The position numbers were made by a program, and so were the translations under genes. A stretch of DNA of 64,000 bases from JABAAE01 sp905480545 (GTDB lineage: Bacteria; Planctomycetota; Planctomycetia; Pirellulales; Pirellulaceae), in contig CALSOR010000015.1 in assembly GCA_943788025.1 (NCBI GenBank), positions 124,001 to 188,000 on the forward strand, given 5' to 3'. The number at the start of each line of letters is the position of its first letter. The first letter of the stretch is position 1. Shown in pieces: positions 46,873 to 55,981 of this stretch. Under the pieces are notes generated by a model that saw only the letters and a program-made list of their open reading frames with translations, had not been told where the DNA came from and did no database searches.

Positions 46873-47785
46873 ATGTTTAAATCATCTATTCATCTAATTG
46901 CACTCTCCGCGACGATTTTTGTTTCAAGTCAACTTCTGGCTCAGAATGGGATTGATACGGTTGAAGGCAAATATGTTGATGTCCTGCAGGAGGGCAAAAC
47001 GATCGCGCGATTTATGTGTGAGCATGATACGTCAACGAAAGAAAAAACGACATGAAACCTATAAACCTTATTTGCACGTCATGGCAGCGGATGGGAAAAC
47101 ACCCATTACCAAGGGGCCTGGCGGTCAATTCACTCATCATCGTGGAATCTTTCTAGGCTGGAACAAAATCGGTTTTCAAGGAAAAACCTTTGACCTCTGG
47201 CACATGAAAACCAGTGAGATCATTTTCAAGGGAGTTGAAGAAAGCAAAAGTGACTCGAAAGCGACCATGATGAAGGCCCGTTTACATTGGATGGATACCG
47301 ACGGAAATGTCATCATCGATGAAGTCCGTTCAATGACGTTCCACCACACCGATGACAACGCACTCTTTCTGGCTGATTTTGTTTGCGAACTAACCGCACC
47401 AAATGGCGACGTTAGCTTGAAGGGGGATCCTGAGCACGCTGGTTTTCAATTTCGTCCAAGCGATGAAGTTTCCAAGAATAAGTCGTCTAAATATGTGTTT
47501 CACGCTGAGGGCATCAATCCAAAGAAAGATAAAGATCTTCCATGGGTGGGCCTGAATTATAAACTGGGCGAAGAGTCTTACTCTGTTCAGCACATGAATC
47601 ATCCGTCCAACCCCAAGGGATCCATTTATTCGGCATATCGCGATTACGGCCGTTTCGGTTCCTTTCCGGCAACAAGTATCAAAAAGGGCGAGACGTTAAC
47701 GCTTAAGTACCGAATTCGAATCACCGAAGGTGAAATGCCGGAGCGTAAAATGCTTGAGGGCGAATTCGTAAAGTACACCAAGTAA
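46873..47785 (+). pseudogene. Secreted DUF6807 (PmoA-like) protein, frameshifted
   Basis: Planctomycete secreted protein family, often annotated 'PmoA family'. N-terminal part: signal peptide SSIHLIALSATIFVSSQLLAQ and VEGKYVDVLQEGKTIARFMC, ending at 47055. The rest lies in another frame: HETYKPYLHVMAADGKTPITK, FTHHRGIFLGWNKIG, TFHHTDDNALFLADF, GFQFRPSDEV and YRDYGRFGSFPATSIKKGE, to the stop at 47785. Removing one A from the A6 run at 47042-47047 joins both (TKEK-RHETYKPY) into a 303-aa protein of normal length. Everything else is intact, so a recent mutation or a homopolymer error is likely. Function of the family is unknown to me; it is often near sugar-metabolism genes, and an isomerase follows here. 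Confidence 0.75.
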
Positions 47786-47816
47786 TCCGTTTTACGACTT
47801 GGAAATCAACCAACAA

Positions 47817-47851
47817 GCCATCCGGGTGTGCCAACATCGGGTGGCTTCTTT
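47817..47851 (+). terminator. Terminator after the DUF6807 gene
   Basis: GCCATCCG (47817-47824) pairs with CGGGTGGC (47838-47845), including one G-T pair, followed by TTCTTT. A good rho-independent terminator. Confidence 0.75.
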
Positions 47852-48164
47852 CATTTGGGTGCTACGTTTTTCGTCGAGATTAACGCTCAGCAAATGAATG
47901 GCACCAAAGGTGTGGACATGCAGTAGGACGGACTTCGTTTTGGAATGCAGCCGAATGTTGGATGCATCAGAATTCGGTTTCGAGTGGTCCTAATCGCGAT
48001 TATGCGAGGCGTTCTCCAACTGGCTCTCATGATGGGCAGGCTCTCATGATGGGCAGGGTTCAAGTGAACTTGTTGGTTTTATTCCGATCAATAGCCCTGC
48101 AATGATAAGGGGCTGCAACGACCCATTCATGGCTTTGGTTGCAGGATGCAGTTGTTGCAGCAGG
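47852..48164. other. Intergenic region with a 17-bp direct repeat
   Basis: Between convergent genes. It contains GGCTCTCATGATGGGCA twice in tandem (48022-48038 and 48039-48055). No gene seen. Confidence 0.5.
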
Positions 48165-48989
48165 TTAACTGCGGCAGTTTAAATTTTGCATCAACTGATC
48201 GGTCTTTTCATAGGCTTCAGTTACCCATTCGACGATTCTGTCCGGCTCAGGTGAGTATTCAAGCTCGATACTGACCGTTCGGTCAAATCCAGTCTCCTGG
48301 ATTACAGCAAGGTAGTCTTGGATCGGTGTGACGCCTCGGCCCGGCGGCAGGTCACCATGAACCTTTCCATCGCAATCAGATAAATGGACGTGCCCAATCA
48401 GGCCTTTCAAACGCAAAATTTCAACGGGATCGATGCCCATCAAATGCAAATGAGAAATATCACAGTTTGCTTTTACCGTTTCAGGCATGCCGATATCGTT
48501 GATGAACTTGAGCATGGTATCCACCGTGTTGATGAGCGACAGTTTAAAGGGTTCAAGCTCTAAAACAATCTCGAGACCGCGTTCTTTCGCATAGCTGCCA
48601 AGGGTCTGGCAATTCCGAACGCCGGTTTCCCATTGCTCCCGCGCCGGAATGACTTCTCGATTCCAAATATATTCGCCAACAACGAGCAGGAGATTGTCAC
48701 AGGAAAGGTCAACGCATAGATCAATATATTTTTTGCATCGATCCAGGTGGAATCGCTGAACGGATGGATTAAAGTCGATAAGTCCGATCGCCACGCAGCA
48801 GACACTTTTGATAGGCAATAGCAATTCCGTGCAGGATCTCTTGATCAGGTCAACTTCTGTTTGATCGATGTCAAGCGGATCGGCAAAGATATCAACTGTG
48901 TCGAAACCGATCTCCTTGGTTTTCTCAAGTCCAAATCGAGTGCCTTGGCCGGCTTGTGCGAATGCCGAATTGATCAATCCCAACTTCAT
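48165..48989 (-). CDS. Sugar phosphate isomerase/epimerase (AP endonuclease 2 fold)
   Basis: 274-aa TIM-barrel protein of the xylose isomerase-like family. Start MKLGLINSAFAQ; GFDTVDIFADPLDI, LELEPFKLSLINT (metal-binding Glu), ANCDISHLHLMGIDP (Asp and His ligands), GHVHLSDCDGKVHGDLPPG and TVSIELEYSPEP carry the usual Glu, Asp and His metal residues along the barrel. Likely isomerises or epimerises a sugar or inositol derivative; the substrate cannot be set. Reverse strand, 10 bases from the end of the upstream lipoprotein gene, so the two may be co-transcribed. Confidence 0.88.
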   Translation of the reverse strand: MKLGLINSAFAQAGQGTRFGLEKTKEIGFDTVDIFADPLDIDQTEVDLIKRSCTELLLPIKSVCCVAIGLIDFNPSVQRFHLDRCKKYIDLCVDLSCDNLLLVVGEYIWNREVIPAREQWETGVRNCQTLGSYAKERGLEIVLELEPFKLSLINTVDTMLKFINDIGMPETVKANCDISHLHLMGIDPVEILRLKGLIGHVHLSDCDGKVHGDLPPGRGVTPIQDYLAVIQETGFDRTVSIELEYSPEPDRIVEWVTEAYEKTDQLMQNLNCRS

Positions 48990-48998
48990 GATTTCCTT

Positions 48999-49604
48999 TC
49001 AAATTCCATTAACCGCGAGTCGACCTTGAATGGCAGCCAATATCCGTTGTTCAAGTGCGGAATCTCTGCCGATCGAAAACCACCGTTGTCGACGACGACT
49101 GAATGGGGTCCCGTCTTCATCAATTTGAGTGGAGACATTCGTCCGAAGCGAGCCGGCTACCGCATTTTCGGGTTTCGGCAGGTCTTCCAGTTCTTTTTCG
49201 ACTTGGACGTCGATCAAATAGGTGGTCCCATTTGGAATCACGCGAACGGTTGCGGTCCGTCGAATCGTCTGAAATGTTGACTGCCACTTTTCGAAGCCCG
49301 GTGAAGAATCCTTTCGCCATGGTTCAAGCCATGTTGAGCCGGGGGTTGGGTACGTTGTGATCACGCCTTCGCTAATGATGCCTTCATCCAGTCGAACGCG
49401 TTCTTCCTTTTTGATTTTAAAGTAGTTATCCACTTCGTCGACAATTTGATTCCACGCGAATTCGTGGTTGGGAATAACCACGCTGGCCGGGTTGGGTGAA
49501 AGAACCTGCGACACCGTCGTATTGCTGTTTTTAAAGAAGGGGCTTTGGCATCCTATGATCGCCGACAGTATTGCCAAGGTCGTCAGGAAGACGATCTGTC
49601 GCAT
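48999..49604 (-). CDS. Lipoprotein, function unknown
   Basis: 201 aa from ATG 49604; signal peptide MRQIVFLTTLAILSAIIGC has a lipobox (AIIGC). The mature part (WNQIVDEVDNYFKIKKEERV, EGVITTYPTPGSTWLEPWRK, TATVRVIPNGTTYLIDVQVE, then SLEQRILAAIQGRL-like end) recalls planctomycete lipoproteins with a mixed alpha/beta domain. No enzyme motif. An upstream ATG at 49652 in frame is possible but gives a less typical signal peptide. It is divergent from ygfZ and upstream of the isomerase. Confidence 0.75.
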   Translation of the reverse strand: MRQIVFLTTLAILSAIIGCQSPFFKNSNTTVSQVLSPNPASVVIPNHEFAWNQIVDEVDNYFKIKKEERVRLDEGIISEGVITTYPTPGSTWLEPWRKDSSPGFEKWQSTFQTIRRTATVRVIPNGTTYLIDVQVEKELEDLPKPENAVAGSLRTNVSTQIDEDGTPFSRRRQRWFSIGRDSALEQRILAAIQGRLAVNGI

Positions 49605-49741
49605 TGGATTGGAGCGATGGATTGGGGAAATGGACATTCGTCGAAAGCTCATTCGCCAGGTGACTCGATTTACGAAATGGGAGAATCGTGGATAATTGCA
49701 AAATTACTAAACGGCGAAAATAGCATAAACGAGCTAGCACG

Positions 49742-50632
49742 ATGATTTCAGACGAGTTACTACAGCAATACAAGGACTTTCAAAATGGAGAAACGTATTG
49801 CTTTGATTCCAAATTCCAAATCATTGAAATGACGGGAGCGGATCGTGCCAGTTTTTTGCATAATTTTTGCACTGCCGATATTAAGAAGTTGGCGACGGGG
49901 GAATCGAGCGAGGCGTTTGTACTAAATATCAAAGGTAAAACATTGGCATTTATTCAAGTGCTTTGCCTTGAGGAATCTCTAGCGATTGTTGCCAGAGCGT
50001 CAAATGTGGACGAATTGATTGAGCATCTTTCCAAGTACTTGATCTCTGAAAAAGTTGAAATCATCGAGCGAAAAGATTACCAAGTTGCGATATGTGGCTT
50101 CCAATGCACTGGGGCCTTGGGCGGAAACGCGTTTGCTCTTCAACTGTCGGAGAAAGCGAACCTGTTTGTGACGACCGATGCTGTCGGTGCCAGCCAAGCG
50201 TTCGCATCACTCGGAAAAAAAGAGTGTTCGCCAGCAGTCATCGAAATGATTCGTGTAGAGGCGGGTTACCCCTTCAGTGACTTCGACGTTTCTGCGGATC
50301 ACCTTGCTCAAGAATTCAATCGGGATGCGACGGCGATCAGCTACGAAAAAGGTTGCTATCTTGGGCAGGAGACAGTCGCCCGCTTGGATGCATTGGGGCA
50401 TACAAATCGTTCCTTCGTTCAGGCGACGATTCAGCAGACGGTAGGCGATCCGGAAGAATCGCCTCGGATCGGGGATGAATTATTTGTTGACCAAAAGAAA
50501 GTCGCAACGATTTCTTCCATGGCTTTTTCCCCAATGCATCAATGTATGTTGATCTTGGCCACGGTGCGAAAGCCCCATCATAAGCCCGGATCTGAGCTCT
50601 TGGGCAACGGCTATGTTGCCAAAGTTGTATGA
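49742..50632 (+). CDS. ygfZ: tRNA-modifying/Fe-S repair protein YgfZ, GcvT-like
   Basis: 296-aa folate-binding protein related to the glycine cleavage T protein, involved in assembly or repair of certain Fe-S enzymes. The N-terminal part has VIEMTGADRASFLHNFCTADIK; the diagnostic signature is YEKGCYLGQETVARLDALGH near residue 202 (KGCYxGQE), and DFDVSADHLAQEFN precedes it. The conserved Cys is present. ATG 49742 has no strong ribosome binding site. Terminates at a hairpin at 50729. Confidence 0.92.
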   Translation: MISDELLQQYKDFQNGETYCFDSKFQIIEMTGADRASFLHNFCTADIKKLATGESSEAFVLNIKGKTLAFIQVLCLEESLAIVARASNVDELIEHLSKYLISEKVEIIERKDYQVAICGFQCTGALGGNAFALQLSEKANLFVTTDAVGASQAFASLGKKECSPAVIEMIRVEAGYPFSDFDVSADHLAQEFNRDATAISYEKGCYLGQETVARLDALGHTNRSFVQATIQQTVGDPEESPRIGDELFVDQKKVATISSMAFSPMHQCMLILATVRKPHHKPGSELLGNGYVAKVV

Positions 50633-50728
50633 CCAACGTGTTTTATGGTACTTGGTTCCGGCGTTGATTTTTAGCGTCAAAAAAATTTCGGCGTAAATCG
50701 TCTTCTTGTGTAAATCGGTCGTGACGCG

Positions 50729-50755
50729 GCGAAGAGGGTTTGATACCCTCCTCGC
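50729..50755 (+). terminator. Hairpin between ygfZ and the M48 gene
   Basis: GCGA-a-GAGGGT (50729-50739), loop TTGAT, ACCCTC-c-TCGC (50745-50755): a 10-bp stem with one mismatch, then TCTCTTGATTCGATTTTT. The T tract is distant, so termination is likely but not certain; it could also be a leader hairpin of the protease gene 28 bases on. Confidence 0.55.
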
Positions 50756-50782
50756 TCTCTTGATTCGATTTTTGGGCATCAC

Positions 50783-51571
50783 ATGACACTGCACCGTCGC
50801 CAAGCGTTAAAAGTTCTTGCGGCTAGTTCATTGGGAATTGCGGCTTGCGGCTGCCATTCTGCACCAATTACTGGTCGCAAACAACTAATCATGATGCCCG
50901 AAAATCAAGAGATTGCATTGGGGGTGCAAGCGTATCAAGAGACTCTTTCGGCCGAACCAGAGTCGCAGGATCCAAAAATACGTGAGATGGTGGCACGCGT
51001 TGGGGAACGCATCGCCGCTGTAGCGGGTCGTGATGATTTCCAATGGGAATTCAAGGCCATTGCGTCGCCTCAACAAAACGCATTTTGTTTGCCTGGCGGA
51101 AAAGTCGCTGTCTACGAAGGCATCATTCCGATATGCGAATCGGAAGATGGACTCGCTGTCGTGATGTCGCATGAAGTTGCACATGCATTGGCACGACATG
51201 GTGGCGAGCGAATGTCGCACAGTTCAATTGCTCAAAATGTGAAAAACATGACCAGTGCAATCACCCAGCAGAAGGTTCCGGAAAAGCACGAGTTGCTAAT
51301 GCAGGCCTACGGGCTTGGTTCGCAATATCTTGTCTTAATGCCTTACAATCGAAAACAAGAGTCCGAGGCGGATCATATTGGCTTAATGCTGATGGCTAAG
51401 GCTGGTTTTGATCCGCGAGAAGCTCCAAAATTCTGGAATCGATTCAGCCTAGTTAAAGACGGCGATTCAACGCCTGAATTCTTTTCGACCCATCCATCGG
51501 ATGAACGCCGGTCCAGTGAGTTGCTGGCGTTGATGGATGAAGCGATGGTGGTTTACAACGCCAAGGTGTAA
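50783..51571 (+). CDS. M48 family metalloprotease, lipoprotein
   Basis: 262 aa. N-terminus MTLHRRQALKVLAASSLGIA ends at a lipobox (AACGC) and has a twin-arginine-like pair, so it is probably exported and lipid-anchored. The zinc site is VVMSHEVAHALARHGGERMS (HEVAH at about 130-134), with the third ligand Glu in QESEADHIGLMLMAKAGFDP, and the C-terminal FFSTHPSDERRSSELLALM is typical of Loip/BepA-type periplasmic M48 peptidases. Likely role: outer-membrane or periplasmic protein quality control. ATG 50783. Confidence 0.93.
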   Translation: MTLHRRQALKVLAASSLGIAACGCHSAPITGRKQLIMMPENQEIALGVQAYQETLSAEPESQDPKIREMVARVGERIAAVAGRDDFQWEFKAIASPQQNAFCLPGGKVAVYEGIIPICESEDGLAVVMSHEVAHALARHGGERMSHSSIAQNVKNMTSAITQQKVPEKHELLMQAYGLGSQYLVLMPYNRKQESEADHIGLMLMAKAGFDPREAPKFWNRFSLVKDGDSTPEFFSTHPSDERRSSELLALMDEAMVVYNAKV

Positions 51572-51745
51572 CAGCCGATCGATAGATTGGACGCCGCGCT
51601 CTGACCGGCACAGGGATGCTTCAGAATCGCCGGCGTGGGGCCGTGAATACGCGTGCGTGTTCCAGTCTTGAAACCGACTGCCTGTTTCTTTGTGTATGCC
51701 CCTTTTTTCTGCCACGGGTCTGCATCGCTCGAAACGGAAGTTCGG

Positions 51746-52741
51746 CTACTCAGCCTCAAGGTCTAAATGTTTGGCTTCTGGGATGTTGGCTTGAATTCGC
51801 TTTTCGATTGCATCGATTTCAGCGGCCAGTAACTCGACAATATCATCTGCATAACTCTCTGCGAATTTTCTAAAGTCTTGAAAGTCGTTGATTTTTTCAA
51901 AGGACGTTTTGAGTTGCGGCTCTAATTTGTGTGCTAGAGCCTCGCCGTCAAATTTTACGTCGGCTTTGATTCGAAAAGTTTTGGTGTCGATAACACGGGT
52001 CTTCAAATCGACGACTTCTTCAACCGCTGGGTTCTGCTTGATAATATCCAGGACTTGATCTCGAATCGGTGCCGGTACGCTGACGCCAATCAACAACGTG
52101 CTATTCCGATTGATCAACCAGATGGCAATCAGCCCCAGCAAAATACCGATCACAATTGATCCAATTGCATCCCAAACGGGATTCCCGGTAACCAGTGACA
52201 AAACAATCGCCGCGAGTGCAATCAAGATACCAATGCAAGCAGCAAAGTCCTCAAGCACAACAGCTGCGGTGGCTGGGTCTGCTTCCTTGCGAAGGTATTT
52301 GAAAAATGGTTTCCCTTTTGATTCGTTTAAAACTGTTTTGACCGCAACCCTCAAAACCCAGCCCTCAAGAATGAAGGAAAAAATCAATACACCAACGGCC
52401 CACCAAATGTGTTCCAGCTGGTGTGGGTGCATCAGCGAGTGGATACCGTGATAGATCGTCACACCACACCCAAGGAAAAAGATGCCGACCGCTGAAATCA
52501 AGGCCCAGACGTACCTTTCCGCAAGGTATCCGTAATCGGCTGTTTGGTCTGGCTCTCGATCCGATCGCACAATCCCAACCATGAGCAGGGTTTGATTAAG
52601 AACATCCGCAAAGGTGTGAATCCCTTCAGAGAGCATCGCACCCGATCCGGTTATTGCGAACGCAGCGAACTTCGCCACCATCACGAAAAAATTACCGCCA
52701 ATCGCCGCCGCGACTGCTGTTTTAGAACCACCGGCTGCCAT
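51746..52741 (-). CDS. Cation diffusion facilitator (ZnT9-like) transporter
   Basis: 331-aa inner-membrane carrier for divalent metals. Six hydrophobic segments include NFFVMVAKFAAFAITGSGAMLSEG, where the first metal-site SEGIHTFADVLNQ replaces the common SDAxHxxxD, as in the ZnT9/SLC30A9-like branch, and ALISAVGIFFLGCGVTIYHG. The second metal motif is ATAAVVLEDFAACIGILIA (ExxA type), followed by NPVWDAIGSIVIGILLG. The C-terminal cytoplasmic domain is present (ADVKFDGEALAHKLEP). Substrate not deducible. Alone on the reverse strand. Confidence 0.9.
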   Translation of the reverse strand: MAAGGSKTAVAAAIGGNFFVMVAKFAAFAITGSGAMLSEGIHTFADVLNQTLLMVGIVRSDREPDQTADYGYLAERYVWALISAVGIFFLGCGVTIYHGIHSLMHPHQLEHIWWAVGVLIFSFILEGWVLRVAVKTVLNESKGKPFFKYLRKEADPATAAVVLEDFAACIGILIALAAIVLSLVTGNPVWDAIGSIVIGILLGLIAIWLINRNSTLLIGVSVPAPIRDQVLDIIKQNPAVEEVVDLKTRVIDTKTFRIKADVKFDGEALAHKLEPQLKTSFEKINDFQDFRKFAESYADDIVELLAAEIDAIEKRIQANIPEAKHLDLEAE

Positions 52742-53776
52742 AAAAAGATCGCTTCCCGCGAAAACAGAATTGAAAATCCAGATTTTAGCGCATTTAAATC
52801 CAAATCAAAACCGTAGTACCGTCGACGTGTTGCGTTTGCCTTTCATCGTAGATGTTTCGCAGCGATATATGCGGCGTGTTTCAGACTGGCTCTGCCCCTC
52901 AAAAACGTTCATGCCTGCAGTTTTTTCGAGGATTGGTTTCAGGGAATACTCGATTTACCCAATGGACGAAGAGGCACCGGTCAGACAATCATATTGGCGG
53001 CAAAAGTAATGGGACTGGACTCATGTCCCATGATCGGTTTTGATGCGGATAAAGTGGCGGAGTTAATTTACTTGCCAAGTGATCACGTGATTGGCTTTAT
53101 GATTGCGGTCGGCAAAGCTGGGACAACTTTCATTAGATGAGGTACTCGTCAACAACCATTTTGAGTGAATGATCATCCTATGAATGCGAATTAAAGGCAT
53201 CATTGTAAGGTGAGCCAACAGTAGTCCACAGATTATCAGGTTAACGATTTAACGCACGAGCAATCATGAAATGCAAAAATTCCAAAATGAAATTGCGTTC
53301 ACACCGTCGGTGAAAGCGATGATCCAAGCCGATACGAGATCGCGATCTTCCTACGCAAAAATGGCGCAGTAAAGCGACTGGTAAACAACGGTTACTCAGG
53401 ATTTCGCAGGATGAAATGTTGGGGGAATGTAAAGGTGGTGGAAGGAGATCTTGCTATGGAAGACCCGCTGAGTAGTTTTGAATCTTCCGGTCGGGGCGAA
53501 AGAGAACGCCTCTTTGAAATTGAGGCCTGGGATGTCAGTTGCTCGCAACACATTCACAAGCAACTTTCCGAGTGTTCCGTTACTCCAGTGATCGATGAAC
53601 CGCGGAAGCAAATCCAAATATTGGTAGCGGAATTGCAGTTTACAAAGACCGTCTGATGAAATCGAGCGCTGATGGTCTCTTTGCCGATTTGCGACTTTTG
53701 ATCGGAATACGATAGGGTGTTTGAGCAAGCCATTACCTTGCTGCAGGTAGTTGGGCATTAAATCGTATTGGAGCGA
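52742..53776. other. Intergenic region with hairpin and one small ORF
   Basis: About 1 kb. ATGGGAC (53009-53015) and GTCCCAT (53025-53031) form a 7-bp stem with loop TGGACTCAT. Frames in 52770-53009 and the reverse frame 53396-53758 show no family feature. One small forward frame at 53456 has a strong ribosome binding site. Confidence 0.4.
53456..53656 (+). CDS. Possible small protein, unknown
   Basis: 66-aa frame starting ATG 53456 (MEDPLSSFESSGRGERERLF), preceded by GGAAGGAG at 8 bases, the best Shine-Dalgarno sequence seen in the window. No recognised domain; three His/Cys residues (WDVSCSQHIHKQ) are the only notable feature. A longer frame opens at ATG 53411. The overlapping reverse frame cannot be excluded. 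Confidence 0.3.
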   Translation: MEDPLSSFESSGRGERERLFEIEAWDVSCSQHIHKQLSECSVTPVIDEPRKQIQILVAELQFTKTV

Positions 53777-54787
53777 CTACCCACCAATGTGGTTCAGCAT
53801 CTTTTCCCATGACGCCAATTCGTTTTGGGGTGAAAATTGGGGGCGTGCTGTTGTGAGTTGTCTGAGAATTGTTTCCGTGAAACCGGGCTCTGCTTCCAGC
53901 TGATTCATTAATTCCAAGAGTTGTTCGGTGTTCGCTATGTCAAAGAGACCGGCATAGTCTTCTCCCAGTAAACCAATCGATGCGTCCATTCGTGACGCCA
54001 AAATTGGAATCGAATTTACGACCGCATCGGAGATCACGTTGCTGCCCCCTTCATAATGTGAACTAACAATCGTGGCGTGGCTTTGGCAAAGCAAGTCTTT
54101 GGCGGATTGATTCGAAACGGAACCTCTCCATTCATATCGCGGATTGGTTTGTGTTTCCGAGTTGGCAAAGTCGGTCGCATCGTCAGTCATTGCTTCGCCG
54201 ACTTGAATGATTTTAATTTTGGAATTCCCTCGCAACTGGCGTGACGCGATCGCGGCGCGGAATGGATCTTTTACAGGTCGCATGTGTCCGATCACCGAAA
54301 GTATGATTTGATCGGTAGGTTGATGTGACCAAACAGAATGTTTTGTCACGTTATGGGGTGTCGCGGACTGGATGATCGTTGTGCATTTCGATTGAAATCG
54401 ACGCTCGAGTCTATGGACGCACCGGGGCTCAAGCACGACGATCCGATCCGCGACTTCTAATGAATGCGTCGCAATTCGAAAATTCGATTCGACATCCTCC
54501 GTTTGACTGAATGATTGCCGCTGGAGATCACCATGAATGTCAGTTCCGGTCAAGCAAACAATAATTGGAGTGCGGGGGAATGCGGTGCGAAAGTCGTTGA
54601 TCGCAGTACCGGACTTTCTCGCATGCAATGCGACTAAGCAATCAGTGGGACTTGGATCCAGTAATCCGTCCGTTGAAATTTTTACCGAATGCCCAAGGCG
54701 AGTTAGGATACCACTCCAATTTTCCGCTGTAATATTGTTTCCACGAACAGATGCTCGTGGTGCTGGAGTAACGATCTGGATCCGCAT
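53777..54787 (-). CDS. senB: Selenoneine biosynthesis selenosugar synthase SenB (TIGR04348 family glycosyltransferase)
   Basis: 336-aa GT-B glycosyltransferase. It matches the TIGR04348/SenB pattern throughout: MRIQIVTPAPRASVRGNNIT, LVALHARKSGTAINDF, VCLTGTDIHGDL, VLEPRCVHRL, IGHMRPVKDPFRAAI, NPRYEWRGSV, SSHYEGGSNVISDAVVNSIP and GLLGEDYAGLFDI. SenB makes a selenosugar from UDP-GlcNAc and selenophosphate, the first carbon-selenium step toward selenoneine; SenC (SelD-like) supplies selenophosphate and SenA completes the pathway. Neither is nearby. ATG 54787 has AAGAAG upstream; an in-frame start 9 codons earlier is less likely. A plain glycosyltransferase is the alternative, but the signature blocks argue for SenB. 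Confidence 0.82.
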   Translation of the reverse strand: MRIQIVTPAPRASVRGNNITAENWSGILTRLGHSVKISTDGLLDPSPTDCLVALHARKSGTAINDFRTAFPRTPIIVCLTGTDIHGDLQRQSFSQTEDVESNFRIATHSLEVADRIVVLEPRCVHRLERRFQSKCTTIIQSATPHNVTKHSVWSHQPTDQIILSVIGHMRPVKDPFRAAIASRQLRGNSKIKIIQVGEAMTDDATDFANSETQTNPRYEWRGSVSNQSAKDLLCQSHATIVSSHYEGGSNVISDAVVNSIPILASRMDASIGLLGEDYAGLFDIANTEQLLELMNQLEAEPGFTETILRQLTTARPQFSPQNELASWEKMLNHIGG

Positions 54788-54997
54788 ACAACTTCTTGGA
54801 ATCAATTCGAACAATGGGCCTGATCTTTTTCAGTCTACAGGAATCGCGACCAATGGGTTGAATCGTCGAAGCCAAAATCGATTCTTAAATTGGCAAAGAA
54901 GGCTGTGGATGCATTTACCGGTAGCGGATCGAAGAAGACGACAGTTAATTATCGGTAAATTATTCACAGCATGTTGATTTACCATTTCCAAACGCTC

Positions 54998-55053
54998 GCC
55001 GTTGAAAGTGCGATTGCCGTTGAAAGTGCGATTGCCGTTGAAAGTGCGATTGC
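54998..55053. repeat. 18-bp tandem repeat, three copies
   Basis: GCCGTTGAAAGTGCGATT occurs at 54998-55015, 55016-55033 and 55034-55051 without mismatch, plus a partial fourth copy. It lies upstream of senB on the reverse strand. Confidence 0.85.
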
Positions 55054-55075
55054 ATAGCGGGCGTACCGATTTGGC

Positions 55076-55141
55076 CCGTGCCGCTAACCCAAAATTTCCG
55101 TGCCGCTAACCCGAAACTTCCGTGCCGCTAACTCGAAACTT
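55076..55141. repeat. 22-bp tandem repeat, three copies
   Basis: Three 22-bp units starting CCGTGCCGCTAACC (55076-55097, 55098-55119, 55120-55141) with a few changes at positions 15-20. It fills the space between the DUF6655-like gene end and the 18-bp array. Whole stretch 54788-55168 otherwise shows no gene. Confidence 0.85.
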
Positions 55142-55168
55142 CGCATTAATGGGCGTGTTTTCAGCGGA

Positions 55169-55981
55169 TCATGGCGACTTGGGAGGTGGTGTTTTTTCCG
55201 GCTGTTCGAGCGATGCGGTTTGCACATTATTCAGTTCGAGTTCACGTGGCTTGCTGAAAACGATCTCTTCATTGTATTCAAACGCTGGTCCATTGCGGTG
55301 AAGTGGTATCTTCTTTTTCTTCTTCTTGAAACCAACTCGCGATCCTGCAAACTTAACTCCATCATGGATGGTTCCATATTGAAGCGGGCCGGCGCCCAAA
55401 ATCCATGTGTCTTTGGCAGTACTGCGTGCGACCAATGTGCCGGACTGCCAAATGGGTTGTTTGCTTTCCCGGTAATAGGCAAAAACACCGATCTTGGCTG
55501 CACCGGATTGCGAATCACTCTTCGCCAATGAAATTTCCGGTAAAAGTGGAATCGCTGGCGCACTGGATACGATTGAGGCGGCCGAACTTAAGGCCGAGCT
55601 TTGTGGAACGCCAAACGTGATCTCATGTCCATCTGAGCCAAGTGTTCCAACGCGTGGTTCAACAATGATATCTGCTGTGGTTGCAGTATCTTGAAGCAGG
55701 CATCCGGCTGCCGTCAATTGCTGCCTCAAACAGCTGGTGACATAAGGCGCATTTACAAATCCGGTGGTCTTGACCGTAAGGATGTATTTTGAGTCGAGAT
55801 ATACGGTTTGCCCAGCAAGTGGGGCGAAGTTGAGTTGGCTGATAACTCGATCGACCGCATCGGAAACTAGAAGCTGTTCGGTTGCGGAGCGGCTATTGGT
55901 GCTACCGCAGCCGACGACAAAAAGTATTGGCAGGCAAGCCGCCAACACTACACACTGATGATTCTGTTGTTTTGCTCTCAT
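55169..55981 (-). CDS. Lipoprotein of a planctomycete family (DUF6655-like)
   Basis: 270 aa. Signal peptide VVLAACLPILFVVGCG with lipobox (VVGC). The mature part includes NFAPLAGQTVYLDSKYI, CLRQQLTAAGCLLQD, IIVEPRVGTLGSDGHEITFG, KIGVFAYYRESKQPIWQSG and a basic run GFKKKKKK encoded by an AAG-rich tract near 55310-55330. These features match the DUF6655 lipoproteins common in planctomycetes as I recall them. Role unknown; the family name rests on memory. ATG 55981. Confidence 0.72.
   Translation of the reverse strand: MRAKQQNHQCVVLAACLPILFVVGCGSTNSRSATEQLLVSDAVDRVISQLNFAPLAGQTVYLDSKYILTVKTTGFVNAPYVTSCLRQQLTAAGCLLQDTATTADIIVEPRVGTLGSDGHEITFGVPQSSALSSAASIVSSAPAIPLLPEISLAKSDSQSGAAKIGVFAYYRESKQPIWQSGTLVARSTAKDTWILGAGPLQYGTIHDGVKFAGSRVGFKKKKKKIPLHRNGPAFEYNEEIVFSKPRELELNNVQTASLEQPEKTPPPKSP

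Noticed and set aside
53396..53758. Reverse 120-codon frame as a transposase remnant
   Set aside because: No DDE or HUH motif and no flanking repeats.
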